Assembly (NCBI GenBank): GCA_000433355.1
Contig: FR893177.1
Span: 1-64,000, forward strand
Source of the DNA: Alistipes sp. CAG:435
GTDB lineage: Bacteria; Bacteroidota; Bacteroidia; Bacteroidales; UBA932
Direction of reading: 5' to 3'
DNA: 64,000 bases
Below the pieces are notes generated by a model. The model worked only from the letters and a program-made list of their open reading frames with translations, searched no databases and was not told the origin of the DNA. This document shows, in pieces, positions 17,958-27,828 of this stretch (position 1 is its first letter; each line of letters opens with the position of its first letter). The position numbers and the translations under genes are program-made.

Positions 17958-18505
17958 AGATAGAGACAACCCCATTAATGATAAGAGAGGCAACCACAAT
18001 CGTCAGATAAAAATTTCACTTTTTTTGAGGCTATTATGTGAAATGTAAAAAATAACCTGCATCACTTTAAATTTGCAATATATAGATGTTCAGGGTGATT
18101 CAATTTTATCGATTGACGCAACTTATTTTTTCAACATTACTATAGATACGTTGACTATTTACATACTATAGTCTTTATATTCAGGCGATTATGTGGGATT
18201 GCCTCTTGGCGGTGATTTGTTTGTCAATGACATTATTTCCCTTGCGGTCACTCTCTGTGTTATAGGCTCGACCTTTTATGTTATGGGCTGAATGGCAAGG
18301 TTCGGGGAAATAGCTCGAATTACCGTATCGGGTGCGAGAGTCGGCTTTCCGCACCCCGGAACCAATCAGAAAGTTACCTTGGGGGCAAAACAGCCTCTTC
18401 CGCACCCGAAATAAGATAAACTCGGATATGAACAGAATGGCAGTGACTCACGTCAAGGTTTAGGTAGGGGTGAGGTCTCCTTGTTGGAGTTTGGGTATTG
18501 CGAAT
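17958..18505. other. Intergenic stretch with no supported gene
   Basis: AT-rich up to about 18200, then mixed composition. Only short ORFs without recognisable content are present. I see no tRNA, conserved motif or clear promoter. It may be decayed mobile DNA, as it lies between the IS-side inverted repeat and a 146-bp element. Confidence 0.4.
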
Positions 18506-18651
18506 TTACGAAACGCCTTCACTTCGAAGCCGAACAGAATCGCATGGACGGCACATTCCCGTGAAAAACCTGTACCATAGTCTTTGAGTTTTTCAGGTAG
18601 ATCTGGCTTCTGCCGGTGCAGGATCGTGATATGGCTGAAAGCCTTTTGTAA
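18506..18651 (-). repeat. 146-bp inverted-repeat element, copy A
   Basis: Begins TTACGAAACGCCTTCAC and ends GCTGAAAGCCTTTTGTAA, so its ends are imperfect inverted repeats. The same length and end structure occur at 39997-40142, and a slightly shorter relative is at 30733-30876. Copy A is in the opposite orientation and its interior is diverged. It looks like a MITE or small repeated RNA; it overlaps a meaningless minus-strand ORF. Confidence 0.6.
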
Positions 18652-18765
18652 GATTCTCACCGTCACCTGCTTCCTTAGCGCTGTTCGTCCGGTGATCGCG
18701 ATTTGGCCGGACAAAGTGTATGATTTCTACATTTTATCCGGCCAACAGGGCGTACACTGGACAAA

Positions 18766-18796
18766 AAAATGTGGCCGCACGTGACGGCCACATTTT
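18766..18796 (-). terminator. Intrinsic terminator of the RNase R gene
   Basis: Twelve-bp perfect stem (18766-18777 with 18785-18796) and a 7-nt loop. Reading on the minus strand the stem is followed directly by a run of T, the classic intrinsic terminator layout, 28 bp past the stop codon of the RNase R gene. Confidence 0.85.
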
Positions 18797-18823
18797 GAGA
18801 TTGCTATGTACTAAACCAAAGAA

Positions 18824-21295
18824 TTATTTGGCTTTCTTCTTCTCGTTTCGGGAAGGTTTGGTGCCGAACTTCTTGCGGGGACGGCCTTTGTCCTTGGATG
18901 ACTTGCGCTTAGGCTGGTCATCGTTGTGGGCGACGGAGGCGTAGAAAGGCTTTTTCTTGCCTTTGCCGTCAGCGGAACCGCTACCGGAACCGTTGTCGGA
19001 ACCCTTGCCAGACCCATTGCTGGAACCCTTGCCAGACCCATTGCCGGAACCCTTACCGGACCCCTTGCCGGAACGGTGGCTTGGGTCATGGTTGGAACGA
19101 CCCTCTCCATCCAGGACGTGGCGCGTATCCCCATTGCCGGAACGGTGGCTGGAGCCATGGTTGGAACCGTTGCCAGAACCATCACTGGATGAGCCATTGT
19201 CTGTGGTGGTGTCAACCAGTTCGTAGTCCAGAAGCCTCTGCTCCAGATTGGCGGCCTTCACACGGATCTTGACCGCGTCACCCAGTCGGAAGACCTTGCC
19301 GGTGCGGCGGCCACGGATGAGGTAGTTCTGCTCGTCGAACTCGAAGAAGTCGGACTTCACATCGCGCAGGGCGACCATGCCTTCGATCATGGTAGGCTTG
19401 ATCTCCACGTACATACCCCATTCGGTGAGGCCGGAGATCGAGCCTTCATATTCATTGCCTATCTTGTCCTGCATGAACTCGATCATCTTGTACTTGATGC
19501 TGTCGCGTTCGGCGTTCGCCGCTATCTGCTCGCGCTCGGAGGCATGCTGGCACTGGGCTTCGTAATATTCCTTGTTCTGGCTCTCGGCATTGTCGAGATA
19601 GAGGGCCAACAGCCTGTGTACCATTGTGTCAGGATAGCGGCGGATAGGGGATGTGAAGTGCGTGTAGAACTTGAACGCAAGGCCGTAATGGCCGATGTTG
19701 TCGGTGGTGTAGATCGCCTTGGCCATCGAGCGCAGGGCGATCATCTGGAAAGCGTCGCACTCCGGCGTGCCCTTGGCCTCGGCCAAAAGCGTGTTCAGGG
19801 ACTTGGCGATCTCGCGTCCGTTGCCGCTCGGCCCGAACTTGAAGCCGAAGTTGCTGACGAACTGGCCGAGGTTCGCGATCTTCTCCGTGTTAGGCTCGCC
19901 ATGTACACGGTAAACAAAGGTCTTGGCCTTCTTGTCGGCCTTGCCGTCCATCCTGCCGGAAGTGGCGATGAACTCGGCCACGGAACGGTTCGCAAGAAGC
20001 ATGAACTCCTCAATCAGCCAGTTGGCCTCCTTGGTGATTTTCTCGTAAACCCTGATCGGCTTTCCGGTCGCATCCACCTCGACTTTCATCTCCGGACGCT
20101 CGAAACTGATGGCTCCTGAAGCGAAACGACGCTTGCGGAGTGTCAATGCCAGCTTGTTGAGCGTCACGATGGCCTCCCTGACATCCTGACCGATGGCCGG
20201 ATCCGCAGGCTCCTTACCATCGCTCTCGATGATCTGCTGGGCTCCGTCGTAGTCGAAACGGTAGTCAGAACAGATCGCCGTGCGGCCGAACCAACGGTTC
20301 TCGATTTTTCCGCGAGGAGTCATCTCGACCACTACCGAGAATGTCAGCTTGTCCTCGTGTGGGCGGAGAGAGCAGAGTTTATTGCAAAGTTTCTCCGGAA
20401 GCATCGGGACTGTCCTGTCAACCAGATAGACTGACGTGCCGCGCTCCTGTGCCTCCTTGTCCACGATTGTGCCCGGAAGTACATAGTAGGACACGTCGGC
20501 GATGTGGACTCCGATCTCGTAGTTGCCGTTGTCCAGTTTCTTGAATGACAAAGCATCGTCGAAGTCTTTCGCGTCCGTAGGGTCGATGGTGAATGTCAGA
20601 GTGTTACGGAAATCCCGACGTCCCTTGAGATCTTTCTCGGTGATCTGGTCCGAAATCTGATCCGCCGCGTTCTCCACCTCCGGCTCGAACCTGTAAGGCA
20701 GGGCATATTCAGCGAGGATGGCGTGCATCTCGGTGTCGTTCTCGCCCGGCATTCCGAGCACATCCACTATGTGACCCTTAGGGGTCGGCTCACCCTTGTC
20801 CCATCCGTCGACCAGAGCCGCCACTTTCATCCCTCTTTTCGCACCCTCAGGAAGGGTGTCGAAATCTATGCAGATGTCGTACGGCATATTCCTTGACTGC
20901 ATCAGCACCCAAGCCTGCCTTCCGACAATGTGCAGCACGCCGACGAACGGCTTGTGGCTGCGCTCTACAATCTCTATGATCTCTCCCTCGCGGCGTCTGG
21001 CCGCGTCCTTGCGTCCGCCTTTGGCCGCATCGGATGAAGCTTCCTTTCTCTCACTTGTGACCGCACATCTTACTGTGTCTCCGTTCAACGCGCCGCGAGT
21101 CTTGGACGCCTTGACGAACACATCATTATCCGGCTCGCCCTCGATGATCACGAAGACATAGCCGTCCCTTGTCATCTGAACCTTGCCGGTCACCTCCTCC
21201 AGCACTCTTTTGCTCTTCTGTCTGGAACCGAATTTCTTGTCGCGGCTCTTCCTGCCGCCCTTCTCGCCACCTTGGCGATTTCTTCTTTTCTGCAT
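18824..21295 (-). CDS. rnr: Ribonuclease R with long Gly/Ser-rich tail
   Basis: Processive 3'-to-5' exoribonuclease for structured RNA. Domains: basic N-terminus, cold-shock OB domains (about residues 30-210), RNB catalytic domain with DPTDAKDFDDALS (about 238-250; Asp cluster binds Mg), then S1 domain (YEGSISGLTEWGMYVEIKP). Start 21295 (MQKRRNRQ) begins the basic N-terminus; the upstream ATG adds seven residues. After the S1 domain comes a low-complexity tail of about 75 residues rich in G, S, N and K (repeated GSGKGSGN/HRSGK units) and then a Lys/Arg-rich end. The tail is longer and more repetitive than in most RNase R proteins. Confidence 0.93.
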   Translation of the reverse strand: MQKRRNRQGGEKGGRKSRDKKFGSRQKSKRVLEEVTGKVQMTRDGYVFVIIEGEPDNDVFVKASKTRGALNGDTVRCAVTSERKEASSDAAKGGRKDAARRREGEIIEIVERSHKPFVGVLHIVGRQAWVLMQSRNMPYDICIDFDTLPEGAKRGMKVAALVDGWDKGEPTPKGHIVDVLGMPGENDTEMHAILAEYALPYRFEPEVENAADQISDQITEKDLKGRRDFRNTLTFTIDPTDAKDFDDALSFKKLDNGNYEIGVHIADVSYYVLPGTIVDKEAQERGTSVYLVDRTVPMLPEKLCNKLCSLRPHEDKLTFSVVVEMTPRGKIENRWFGRTAICSDYRFDYDGAQQIIESDGKEPADPAIGQDVREAIVTLNKLALTLRKRRFASGAISFERPEMKVEVDATGKPIRVYEKITKEANWLIEEFMLLANRSVAEFIATSGRMDGKADKKAKTFVYRVHGEPNTEKIANLGQFVSNFGFKFGPSGNGREIAKSLNTLLAEAKGTPECDAFQMIALRSMAKAIYTTDNIGHYGLAFKFYTHFTSPIRRYPDTMVHRLLALYLDNAESQNKEYYEAQCQHASEREQIAANAERDSIKYKMIEFMQDKIGNEYEGSISGLTEWGMYVEIKPTMIEGMVALRDVKSDFFEFDEQNYLIRGRRTGKVFRLGDAVKIRVKAANLEQRLLDYELVDTTTDNGSSSDGSGNGSNHGSSHRSGNGDTRHVLDGEGRSNHDPSHRSGKGSGKGSGNGSGKGSSNGSGKGSDNGSGSGSADGKGKKKPFYASVAHNDDQPKRKSSKDKGRPRKKFGTKPSRNEKKKAK

Positions 21296-21405
21296 AGATA
21301 ACTTCAACTCTCGCAAGTAGGCAACTACCCGCTGTAAACTACCTTATCTCACGTCCGAAGGTGATTGCCCACCCACATTCATTCACGTTACCCCTACCCT
21401 AAATC

Positions 21406-21449
21406 CCTCCCCTCGGGGGAGGTACTTGCGTTCACCACAAGTGGTGAAG
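21406..21449. promoter_or_regulatory. Two hairpins in the RNase R/ROK intergenic region
   Basis: CCTCCCC-TCG-GGGGAGG (21406-21422) and TCACCAC-AA-GTGGTGA (starting near 21432) are strong short hairpins in tandem. They lie between divergent genes, so termination or a leader structure is possible but unproven. Confidence 0.35.
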
Positions 21450-21516
21450 AATAGAGGATTGGTGCAAAGGTACAAATTTTCCCTGCAAACGATGAGCCCG
21501 AAAGACGGATAATGAT

Positions 21517-21524
21517 TATCTTTG
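21517..21524 (+). promoter_or_regulatory. -7 box TATCTTTG upstream of the ROK kinase
   Basis: An exact TATCTTTG lies 65 bp before the ROK ATG, followed by C as in other promoters here. No good TTTG at the -33 distance is visible. Confidence 0.5.
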
Positions 21525-21588
21525 CAACGAAAAGACTTGATTTTTTGAATATTCAAGGAGGTTCGGCAATAATTAAAAACACAAGAAT

Positions 21589-22695
21589 ATGTCTGATATA
21601 AGAAATGACAGCAGAGTTGTTATGACCCTTGACGCCGGCGGCACCAATATGGTCTTCGGCGCGATGAAGGGTGGTGAGTTTTGCTGCGAACCAATCACAC
21701 TTCCGTCCAACGCCGACAACCTTGACCGCTGCCTCGGCACGATGGTCAAGGGATTCCGTCAGATCGAAGAGGAACTTGGCGAGGAGAAACCTGCCGCCAT
21801 CAGCTTCTGCTTCCCTGGCCCGGCCGATTACCCGGACGGAATCATCGGCGGTTATCTTCCTAACTTCCCGTCTTTCAGGGATGGGGTCGCCCTCGGACCA
21901 TTCCTTGAGGACACTTTCGGGATTCCCGTGTTCATCAACAACGACGGAGACCTTTACGCCTATGGCGAGGCTCTCGGCGGAGCTCTCCCTGAGGTCAATG
22001 AAAAGCTTGCGAAGGCCGGCAGCGCGAAGCGTTACCACAACCTCATCGGCTACACGTTCGGCACAGGTCTGGGAATCGGTACTGTCATCAACGGTGAGCT
22101 TAACCGTGGCGATAACTCCTGCGTGGAGACTTTCTGTCTCAAGCATCCTGACATGCCGGGCATCATCGTCGAGGACGGTGCCTCGATCCGTGCCGTGAAG
22201 AGAGTTTACGGTGAGCTGACCGGCAACCCGGACCACGGTCTTGAGCCTAAGGATCTCGCCGAGGTCTGCGAGGGCAAGAGGCCTGGCGACAAGGAAGCCG
22301 CGATCAAGGCGTTCGACAAGATGGGCGAGGTCGCGGGCGACGCGATGGCCACGGCGGTCACCCTGATCGATGGCCTGATCGTGATCGGAGGCGGAGTGAT
22401 GAACAACTACAAGTACCTGATGCCAGGAATATTACGCACCATGCGCGGTAAGATGCACCAGCTCACCGGTGAGGAACTGAACCGGGTTCAGATGAAGGTC
22501 TATAACCTCGATGATCCGGCCGAGTTCGAGCAGTTCGCCCGTGGCGAGGCACGTTCCTTGAAGGTCTATGGCAGCGACCGTGAGGTGGTTTACGACCCTC
22601 AGAAGCGCGTCGGCGTGATGCGTTCCAAGATCGGAGCCAGCAAGGCCATCTCGCTCGGAGCCTATGCGTTCGCATTGACAGAGCTGGATAAATAA
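21589..22695 (+). CDS. ROK family sugar kinase
   Basis: ATP-dependent hexose kinase or related ROK protein. Phosphate-binding loop LDAGGTNMVFGAMKGG near residue 15, ISFCFPGPADY, INNDGDLYAYGEA (catalytic Asp in the NND motif) and FGTGLGIGTVINGEL are typical. There is no helix-turn-helix, so it is an enzyme and not a NagC-type repressor. The usual CxCGxxGC zinc motif is absent. 368 aa, longer than most. It precedes manA by 24 bp, which suggests a mannose or glucose phosphate route. Confidence 0.83.
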   Translation: MSDIRNDSRVVMTLDAGGTNMVFGAMKGGEFCCEPITLPSNADNLDRCLGTMVKGFRQIEEELGEEKPAAISFCFPGPADYPDGIIGGYLPNFPSFRDGVALGPFLEDTFGIPVFINNDGDLYAYGEALGGALPEVNEKLAKAGSAKRYHNLIGYTFGTGLGIGTVINGELNRGDNSCVETFCLKHPDMPGIIVEDGASIRAVKRVYGELTGNPDHGLEPKDLAEVCEGKRPGDKEAAIKAFDKMGEVAGDAMATAVTLIDGLIVIGGGVMNNYKYLMPGILRTMRGKMHQLTGEELNRVQMKVYNLDDPAEFEQFARGEARSLKVYGSDREVVYDPQKRVGVMRSKIGASKAISLGAYAFALTELDK

Positions 22696-22719
22696 TTGTT
22701 TAAAAAGAACTTAACGAAT

Positions 22720-23706
22720 ATGTACCCTCTGAAATTTGAGCCCTATCTCCGTGAGATGGTGTGGGGCGGAGAAAAGATCGCCCCGTTCAAGGGCGTAAAG
22801 ACAAAGCGGCACAAGATAGGGGAGAGTTGGGAGATCTCAGCTGTCCCGGGCCATGTCTCAACGATAGCCAACGGCTCTCTTGCAGGCAAAAGCCTGACCG
22901 ATGTGATGAATGAATATGGCCCTGAACTCGTCGGCAAGAAGGTTTTTGAGAAGACCGGTACGGAGTTCCCGCTCCTGATCAAATTTATCGACGCTAGAAG
23001 CGACCTGTCGATCCAGGTCCACCCGAACGACGAGCTTGCCGCGAAGACCCATCCTGGGATGAAAGGCAAGACCGAGATGTGGTATGTGGTCGGAGCCGAC
23101 GAGGGAGCCCATCTGCTGAGCGGTCTGACCGAGTGGATCACTCCCGATGAATATGAGCAAAGAGTCAACGAACACACCATCACCGACGTGCTTGCAAGCT
23201 ACAGGATCGCTCCCGGCGATGTGTTCTTCCTCCCTGCCGGCCGCATCCACGCCATCGGGGCCGGAGCCTTCGTCGCCGAGATCCAGCAGACATCCGACCT
23301 GACCTACAGGATCTATGACTATGGTCGCCTGGGTCTTGACGGAAAGCCCCGCGAACTGCACATCGAGCAGGCCAAGGAGGCCATCGACTACGATGTCTAC
23401 CCGGACTACAGGACTGAATATTCCCGCGTCAAGGACGCCGAGACCAAACTGGTCAGCTGCAAGTACTTCACCACCTCGCTCTTCGACCTGGACAAGCCTT
23501 GCGCCAAGGATCTCTCTAAACTGGACTCTTTTGTGGTCGTGATGTGCGTCGCCGGAGGCGGCAGCCTTGTTGACCATGAGAATGACGGCCAGGAGCACGT
23601 CGTGACCCTCCGTCAGGGCGAGACCGTTCTCATCCCCGCCACCTCCACCGGCATCGAGTTCCGTCCCGACGCCTCGATGACCTGTCTCACCAGTTGCATC
23701 GAGTAA
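22720..23706 (+). CDS. manA: Mannose-6-phosphate isomerase, class I
   Basis: Interconverts mannose-6-P and fructose-6-P; Zn-dependent cupin enzyme. Zinc-site motifs SIQVHPND and GKTEMWYV, and AGRIHAIGAGAFVAEIQQTSDLTYRIYDYGR, are all present. 328 aa from the ATG at 22720 (MYPLKFEPYL); the longer reading frame begins with a non-ATG codon just after the ROK stop and is unlikely. Adjacent to a ROK kinase, forming a small sugar-phosphate operon. Confidence 0.92.
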   Translation: MYPLKFEPYLREMVWGGEKIAPFKGVKTKRHKIGESWEISAVPGHVSTIANGSLAGKSLTDVMNEYGPELVGKKVFEKTGTEFPLLIKFIDARSDLSIQVHPNDELAAKTHPGMKGKTEMWYVVGADEGAHLLSGLTEWITPDEYEQRVNEHTITDVLASYRIAPGDVFFLPAGRIHAIGAGAFVAEIQQTSDLTYRIYDYGRLGLDGKPRELHIEQAKEAIDYDVYPDYRTEYSRVKDAETKLVSCKYFTTSLFDLDKPCAKDLSKLDSFVVVMCVAGGGSLVDHENDGQEHVVTLRQGETVLIPATSTGIEFRPDASMTCLTSCIE

Positions 23707-23729
23707 AGGCATTCCATCGCATTGACACC

Positions 23730-24851
23730 ATGAACATCGATCTGTACAGATACTCCCTATGCATTGCCTTGACCCTGATGGCGTTCTTTGTCTTTAGGTT
23801 CTTCTTCGGGAAGGTCCCCGACAAGAGGCTGTTCGCCAACTACCTGCGGTCAAGGAATTTAATGGGGGCGGCGCTTTTGGTGCTGGCGGCAAATTATGCC
23901 GTCCATCTGTGCTTTGACATAAGGCAGGTTAACGTCAATGCAGCGATTGTGATGAATCTCTCAACGTATTTCTTCGGCTACGGGTTGTTCGTCGCGGCTC
24001 TTCACACACTTCTGAACCGCTCCTACATCACACGGAAGATCATTGTGAGACATTGTCTGTCATGGCTTTTATATGTCATCCTGTCCGTCTCCGCGCTCTT
24101 GTTCACCGAAGACGGCACACTGAAAGCCGGCCTGATATATTCATTAGCCCTGATGCTTGCCCTGTATGGTTTCTCTCTGGCCTCACACCTGCTCAAGGCC
24201 TACCATCGGGCCGTCAAAAAGATGGATGACACCTATTCTGACCATATCGCGACCTATGTCAGATGGATGTCGGTACTGACATATTGGATGCTCATTTTCG
24301 GCATCGGTTGTTCTGTGCTGACCTTCCTTCCTGACAATCTTGTTTTTGTTTGGGTGCTGTCTTCCGTTCCGTTCTACATTTATCTGTATGTCAGTTACCA
24401 GAACTACATGCTTTTTTATGAAACCGTCGAATGTGCCATCGAAAGTGACCCGGGATCGGATCTTCCTGCGACAGAAACGTTCTCCTGCAATCCGGAAATG
24501 CAACGTCTTGTGCAGGAATGGGTGGAGGCGGAAGGCTATCTGAAGCCGGGACTCACGATAGCGGATCTGTCCAAAACCTTGTACACAAACAGGACGTATC
24601 TTTCCGCTTTCATCAATCAGACCTACAAGATTACCTTCCGGGAATGGATCTGCGGAATGAGAATCGGCTATGCAAAACGCGCCTTGCTGGAGAATCCTGA
24701 CAGGTCCATCGCCGAAATCGCGGAAAAATCAGGCTTTCTTTCCGTGAGCAATTTCAATGCTTCCTTCAAGGAGAGAGAGGGTATGACCCCGACAAAATGG
24801 CGGATAAGTAATTTATCGGTTCGGCAAAAAAATGCTGATTTGACAAAATAA
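23730..24851 (+). CDS. Membrane-bound AraC family transcriptional regulator
   Basis: Seven hydrophobic segments (about residues 5-240) precede a cytoplasmic AraC-type double helix-turn-helix: LTIADLSKTLYTNRTYLSAF and then RSIAEIAEKSGFLSVSNFNASFKEREGMTPTKWR. 373 aa from ATG 23730. This 7TM-AraC layout is common in Bacteroidota, where such regulators sense an envelope signal. It is followed on the same strand by a lipoprotein hydrolase and two large lipoproteins, which it may control. A 39-bp piece of this gene (23820-23858) occurs again at 29686-29724. Confidence 0.85.
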   Translation: MNIDLYRYSLCIALTLMAFFVFRFFFGKVPDKRLFANYLRSRNLMGAALLVLAANYAVHLCFDIRQVNVNAAIVMNLSTYFFGYGLFVAALHTLLNRSYITRKIIVRHCLSWLLYVILSVSALLFTEDGTLKAGLIYSLALMLALYGFSLASHLLKAYHRAVKKMDDTYSDHIATYVRWMSVLTYWMLIFGIGCSVLTFLPDNLVFVWVLSSVPFYIYLYVSYQNYMLFYETVECAIESDPGSDLPATETFSCNPEMQRLVQEWVEAEGYLKPGLTIADLSKTLYTNRTYLSAFINQTYKITFREWICGMRIGYAKRALLENPDRSIAEIAEKSGFLSVSNFNASFKEREGMTPTKWRISNLSVRQKNADLTK

Positions 24852-25009
24852 GGTTGTCCGTACGACAATTTCTTGACGGCTCGGCAAAATTAGTCGGAGC
24901 CGTCTTTTCTTCGGGTGCTTCATTTAGTATTTTTGTCTCACAAATTTCTTCCTTGGGCGTGGTGAGCCACCCTGAGGCTTCCGGGTATATTTCAAACAAT
25001 ATCAAAACG

Positions 25010-26170
25010 ATGAAGCGTCTTATCTATCTTGTGTCTTATCTTTCAGTATCGGTTTTCTTTCTGTCCTCTTGTGATAAGGGAGAAACCGAAACCGCCGCAA
25101 ACCCTGCCGATTATCTGAGGAATGATGATCAGAAGGCTATGGTGTCCACATTGAAGAATTTGGCGGACGGGCATTTATATTCAGTGAAATATAGTTCGGA
25201 CTACCACATCGATGAGGTCATGTCTAGCGGAGGGGCGAGTTCCAGCATGCAACTTCTCGGAAAAGTGGTGCCGATGCTGACAACAGTTCCGCTGGGCAAG
25301 GCTGACGGTGGCGTGGATTTCGGATGCAGTGCTTTCTGTGTCAAGTCCCAGGAAGGAGACGTGCTGGTGGGACGTAACTTTGACTATAGATTTGTGTCGT
25401 CTTCCAATGTGCTTGTACACAATGTCACAAAGGGAGTGCATGAGTCCATCTGCATCTCAGCCCTTCCATTTCTGGACAAAGACACTTATGTGGCCGGTGC
25501 GTTGTCGGACGGGAAGACGGATCTTTCCATCCCTGTGACCGCATCCATCTACTGCTGTCTGGACGGGATGAATGATGCGGGACTGTTCATAGGTGTCCTG
25601 TCTCTTCGAGGTACCGGCGGGGCGGTACAGCATGACCCCGGGAAGAGTGACATTGTCCCGACATTAGCCATCAGGCTGGTGCTGGACAGGTGTACAAGCG
25701 TTGAGCAAGCCGTGGAGGTTTTCCGGTCCCACAATTTTTTCGCGGACGGTGAGAATTCGGACTCGAACTATCATTTCCTGATCGCCGACGCAAGCGGAAA
25801 GAGCGTTGTCGTGGAATATTACCGCCCGGGAGAGGTGCCGCCGCTGAGTGATCCGTCAGCGAAAGATTGGACGATGAACCTGCTTGACACCGACCACGTC
25901 ACCAATTTCTATCTGTCCGAGGGATGGCGGAATGTCGGAGGAGGAAAAGAGCGGTACGACAAGCTCCACGAGACATTGGAAAAGAAGAACCGTGTGATGA
26001 CGGAAGATGAATGCATGTCTCTGCTTGATGCCGTGCACCAAGATTTGCAATCCGAGGGAGGAGACATCACAAGCAACACGCAATGGTCAGTCGTTTACAA
26101 TCTCACAAAGAAGACGGCGACTATCTGTGTGGACAAGGACTACAACCGCAAACTGCCTTACAGACTGTAA
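25010..26170 (+). CDS. Ntn-hydrolase lipoprotein, linear amide C-N hydrolase (choloylglycine hydrolase-like)
   Basis: Start 25010 (MKRLIYLVSYLSVSVFFLSSC) gives a lipoprotein signal with lipobox LSSC; the longer frame upstream lacks a signal. The expected Ntn nucleophile is the Cys of DFGCSAFCV (near residue 105), followed by GDVLVGRNFDYR, the Arg/Asn/Asp pattern of the choloylglycine/penicillin acylase family. The domain continues to the end (387 aa). Likely amidase on an N-acyl substrate at the cell surface or periplasm, perhaps bile-salt-like, N-acyl amino acid or acyl-homoserine-type compounds. An N-terminal stretch must be removed to free the Cys. It ends 4 bp before the next gene. Confidence 0.75.
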   Translation: MKRLIYLVSYLSVSVFFLSSCDKGETETAANPADYLRNDDQKAMVSTLKNLADGHLYSVKYSSDYHIDEVMSSGGASSSMQLLGKVVPMLTTVPLGKADGGVDFGCSAFCVKSQEGDVLVGRNFDYRFVSSSNVLVHNVTKGVHESICISALPFLDKDTYVAGALSDGKTDLSIPVTASIYCCLDGMNDAGLFIGVLSLRGTGGAVQHDPGKSDIVPTLAIRLVLDRCTSVEQAVEVFRSHNFFADGENSDSNYHFLIADASGKSVVVEYYRPGEVPPLSDPSAKDWTMNLLDTDHVTNFYLSEGWRNVGGGKERYDKLHETLEKKNRVMTEDECMSLLDAVHQDLQSEGGDITSNTQWSVVYNLTKKTATICVDKDYNRKLPYRL

Positions 26171-26174
26171 TACC

Positions 26175-27789
26175 ATGAAACACTCTCTTTTACTTTATCT
26201 GGCCATACCGGCGTTCGTGCTTACGCTTGTCTCCTGCTCCAAGGACAGTCCGGATTACGGTGATGAGGTCATCATTGAAGGCGACTACCGCAAGCCTTCC
26301 TCGCTCGCCGACGGCGAAGAAGATCGCGTTCCCGGCATGGGTCTCGGAAGGCCTCTCTAAGGACTTAGCGGACGCTGTCAAAGGCCGGCTGAAAGAGACG
26401 GCTCCTTCGGCTGACAACGCACAAGTGATTGTCACGGACATGGCCGGCTATTCCGGACTTGACACACTCAAGGGGCGCGTCGTGGTTGTCTGCGATCCGT
26501 CAAAAATCCTGCTTGAACAACTCGGTGTGGAGGCGGGAAATTTCCTCTGTGTGGCTTTCCAGCAGGGACGCTCCGGCCACTGTGCCGTGCGGACTCCGGC
26601 GGAGGGTCTGGAGGTGGACGAATGCCTCAACGGCCTTGTCTCCTGGACCAACAACGCCATCCTGAACGTGGCCGGCAACTTCGACCCGTCCTCTTTCTGG
26701 GAGGAGTCATGCCTGTACACGACCTATTCTGACAAGGTCAGCGAGAAGATAACCAACGTAGCGGCCTCCAAACACGATTACCTTGAGGGCGAGTTTTCCA
26801 TAGATGTGCAGTTGAAGGTCACGCCGATGCACGGATTCAAGAGTGGTGACTCGGAGGCCATGGATTACTACCTCATGACCTCCACCGTTTCGGTCGTGTC
26901 GGGGAAGATGTACACGGGGAATTTCACCAAGACGCACGGCTTGGTGAAAGCGAGGATATGCGGTTTCTATCTCAAGTCTCTCAGTTCTAACATCTACATA
27001 TTAAACACCGCTGGAACTCCAGTAGGACGTTTTGTCCAGACACCGACACCGGAGACCGTCATCGGCTCGACCAGCTACACGACCGGCTGGAGCTTTTCCA
27101 TCGGCGGAGGAATCACCGGCGGCACGTCTCCGATGATCTCATCAAACACGGGATTCTCCATCTCCTCAAGCACATCCCGCACAATAAGCGACTGCGATGT
27201 GCTCAACAGGCACGAAGGCTCCACGGTCGGCTACGACTACGTGATCAACAATCTTCCTCGCCTGAAATCCCTGAAAATCACAGACCCTCCGCTTGTCTCG
27301 ACCTCGACCGTCAATTTCTATAGCCAGTGGGTGTGGGCTGTCCCGGCGGAGGACTACGACGTGGAGACCAAGTACAGGGTTGTGATAGATCTTTACAACC
27401 TTGTCTACGGCGCTTCCTATTTCTACTCGGGAAGTGTTGACTACCACGATCTTGAGTTCGTTCAGAAGAAGTATTCCGTCACCAAGGACCTTCCTGTGCC
27501 CAACAGGGGGCCGACCGGGAAATTCGACCTCACGAACAGCGAGGAGGGCACTTTCATGACCAATGTCAGGCTGTACAACAAGAGCCACCCCGAGACCGGA
27601 AGCTACCATGACGGAAGCGTCTACGGCCAAGGCAACACCTGCTCCCTGTTCCTGGTGGCCGGCGACTACGAGCTGCAATGCGACATCAAGGACGCGAAAG
27701 GCAATACCAGGAAACGCAACTACACCGGACTTGTCAGAGTGAGGCCGGGAGGATCGGTGAGACTATCAACCGGCTACGGCTTCAAGTAA
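26175..27789 (+). pseudogene. Large secreted lipoprotein, possible leukocidin-like fold, interrupted by a frameshift
   Basis: The ATG at 26175 opens a lipoprotein signal (MKHSLLLYLAIPAF, lipobox LVSC) that stops at 26360, while the body of the protein continues in the +1 frame from about 26300 to 27789. Alignment with the next gene shows the two halves belong together, with the shift near 26290-26330. Body features: an alpha/beta-like first domain (GRVVVVCDPSKIL), beta-rich core, a Gly/Ser-rich segment (SIGGGITGGTSPMI), VNFYSQWVWAVPAED, and a C-terminal Ig-like region. 4 bp after the Ntn hydrolase. A one-base assembly error is possible. Confidence 0.65.
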
Positions 27790-27828
27790 AACTATGAATA
27801 TATTCATGAACCTTCTGAATGAAATCCA

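Noticed and set aside
18423..18446. Possible ninth dyad promoter on the minus strand (CACTGCCATT)
   Set aside because: The best -7-like sequence (TATCTTAT) lies at 27 nt rather than 29, lacks TTTG, and no gene follows.
18181..18714. Short minus-strand ORFs of 74 and 84 aa
   Set aside because: The second spans a 146-bp inverted-repeat element and neither has a ribosome site or recognisable domain.
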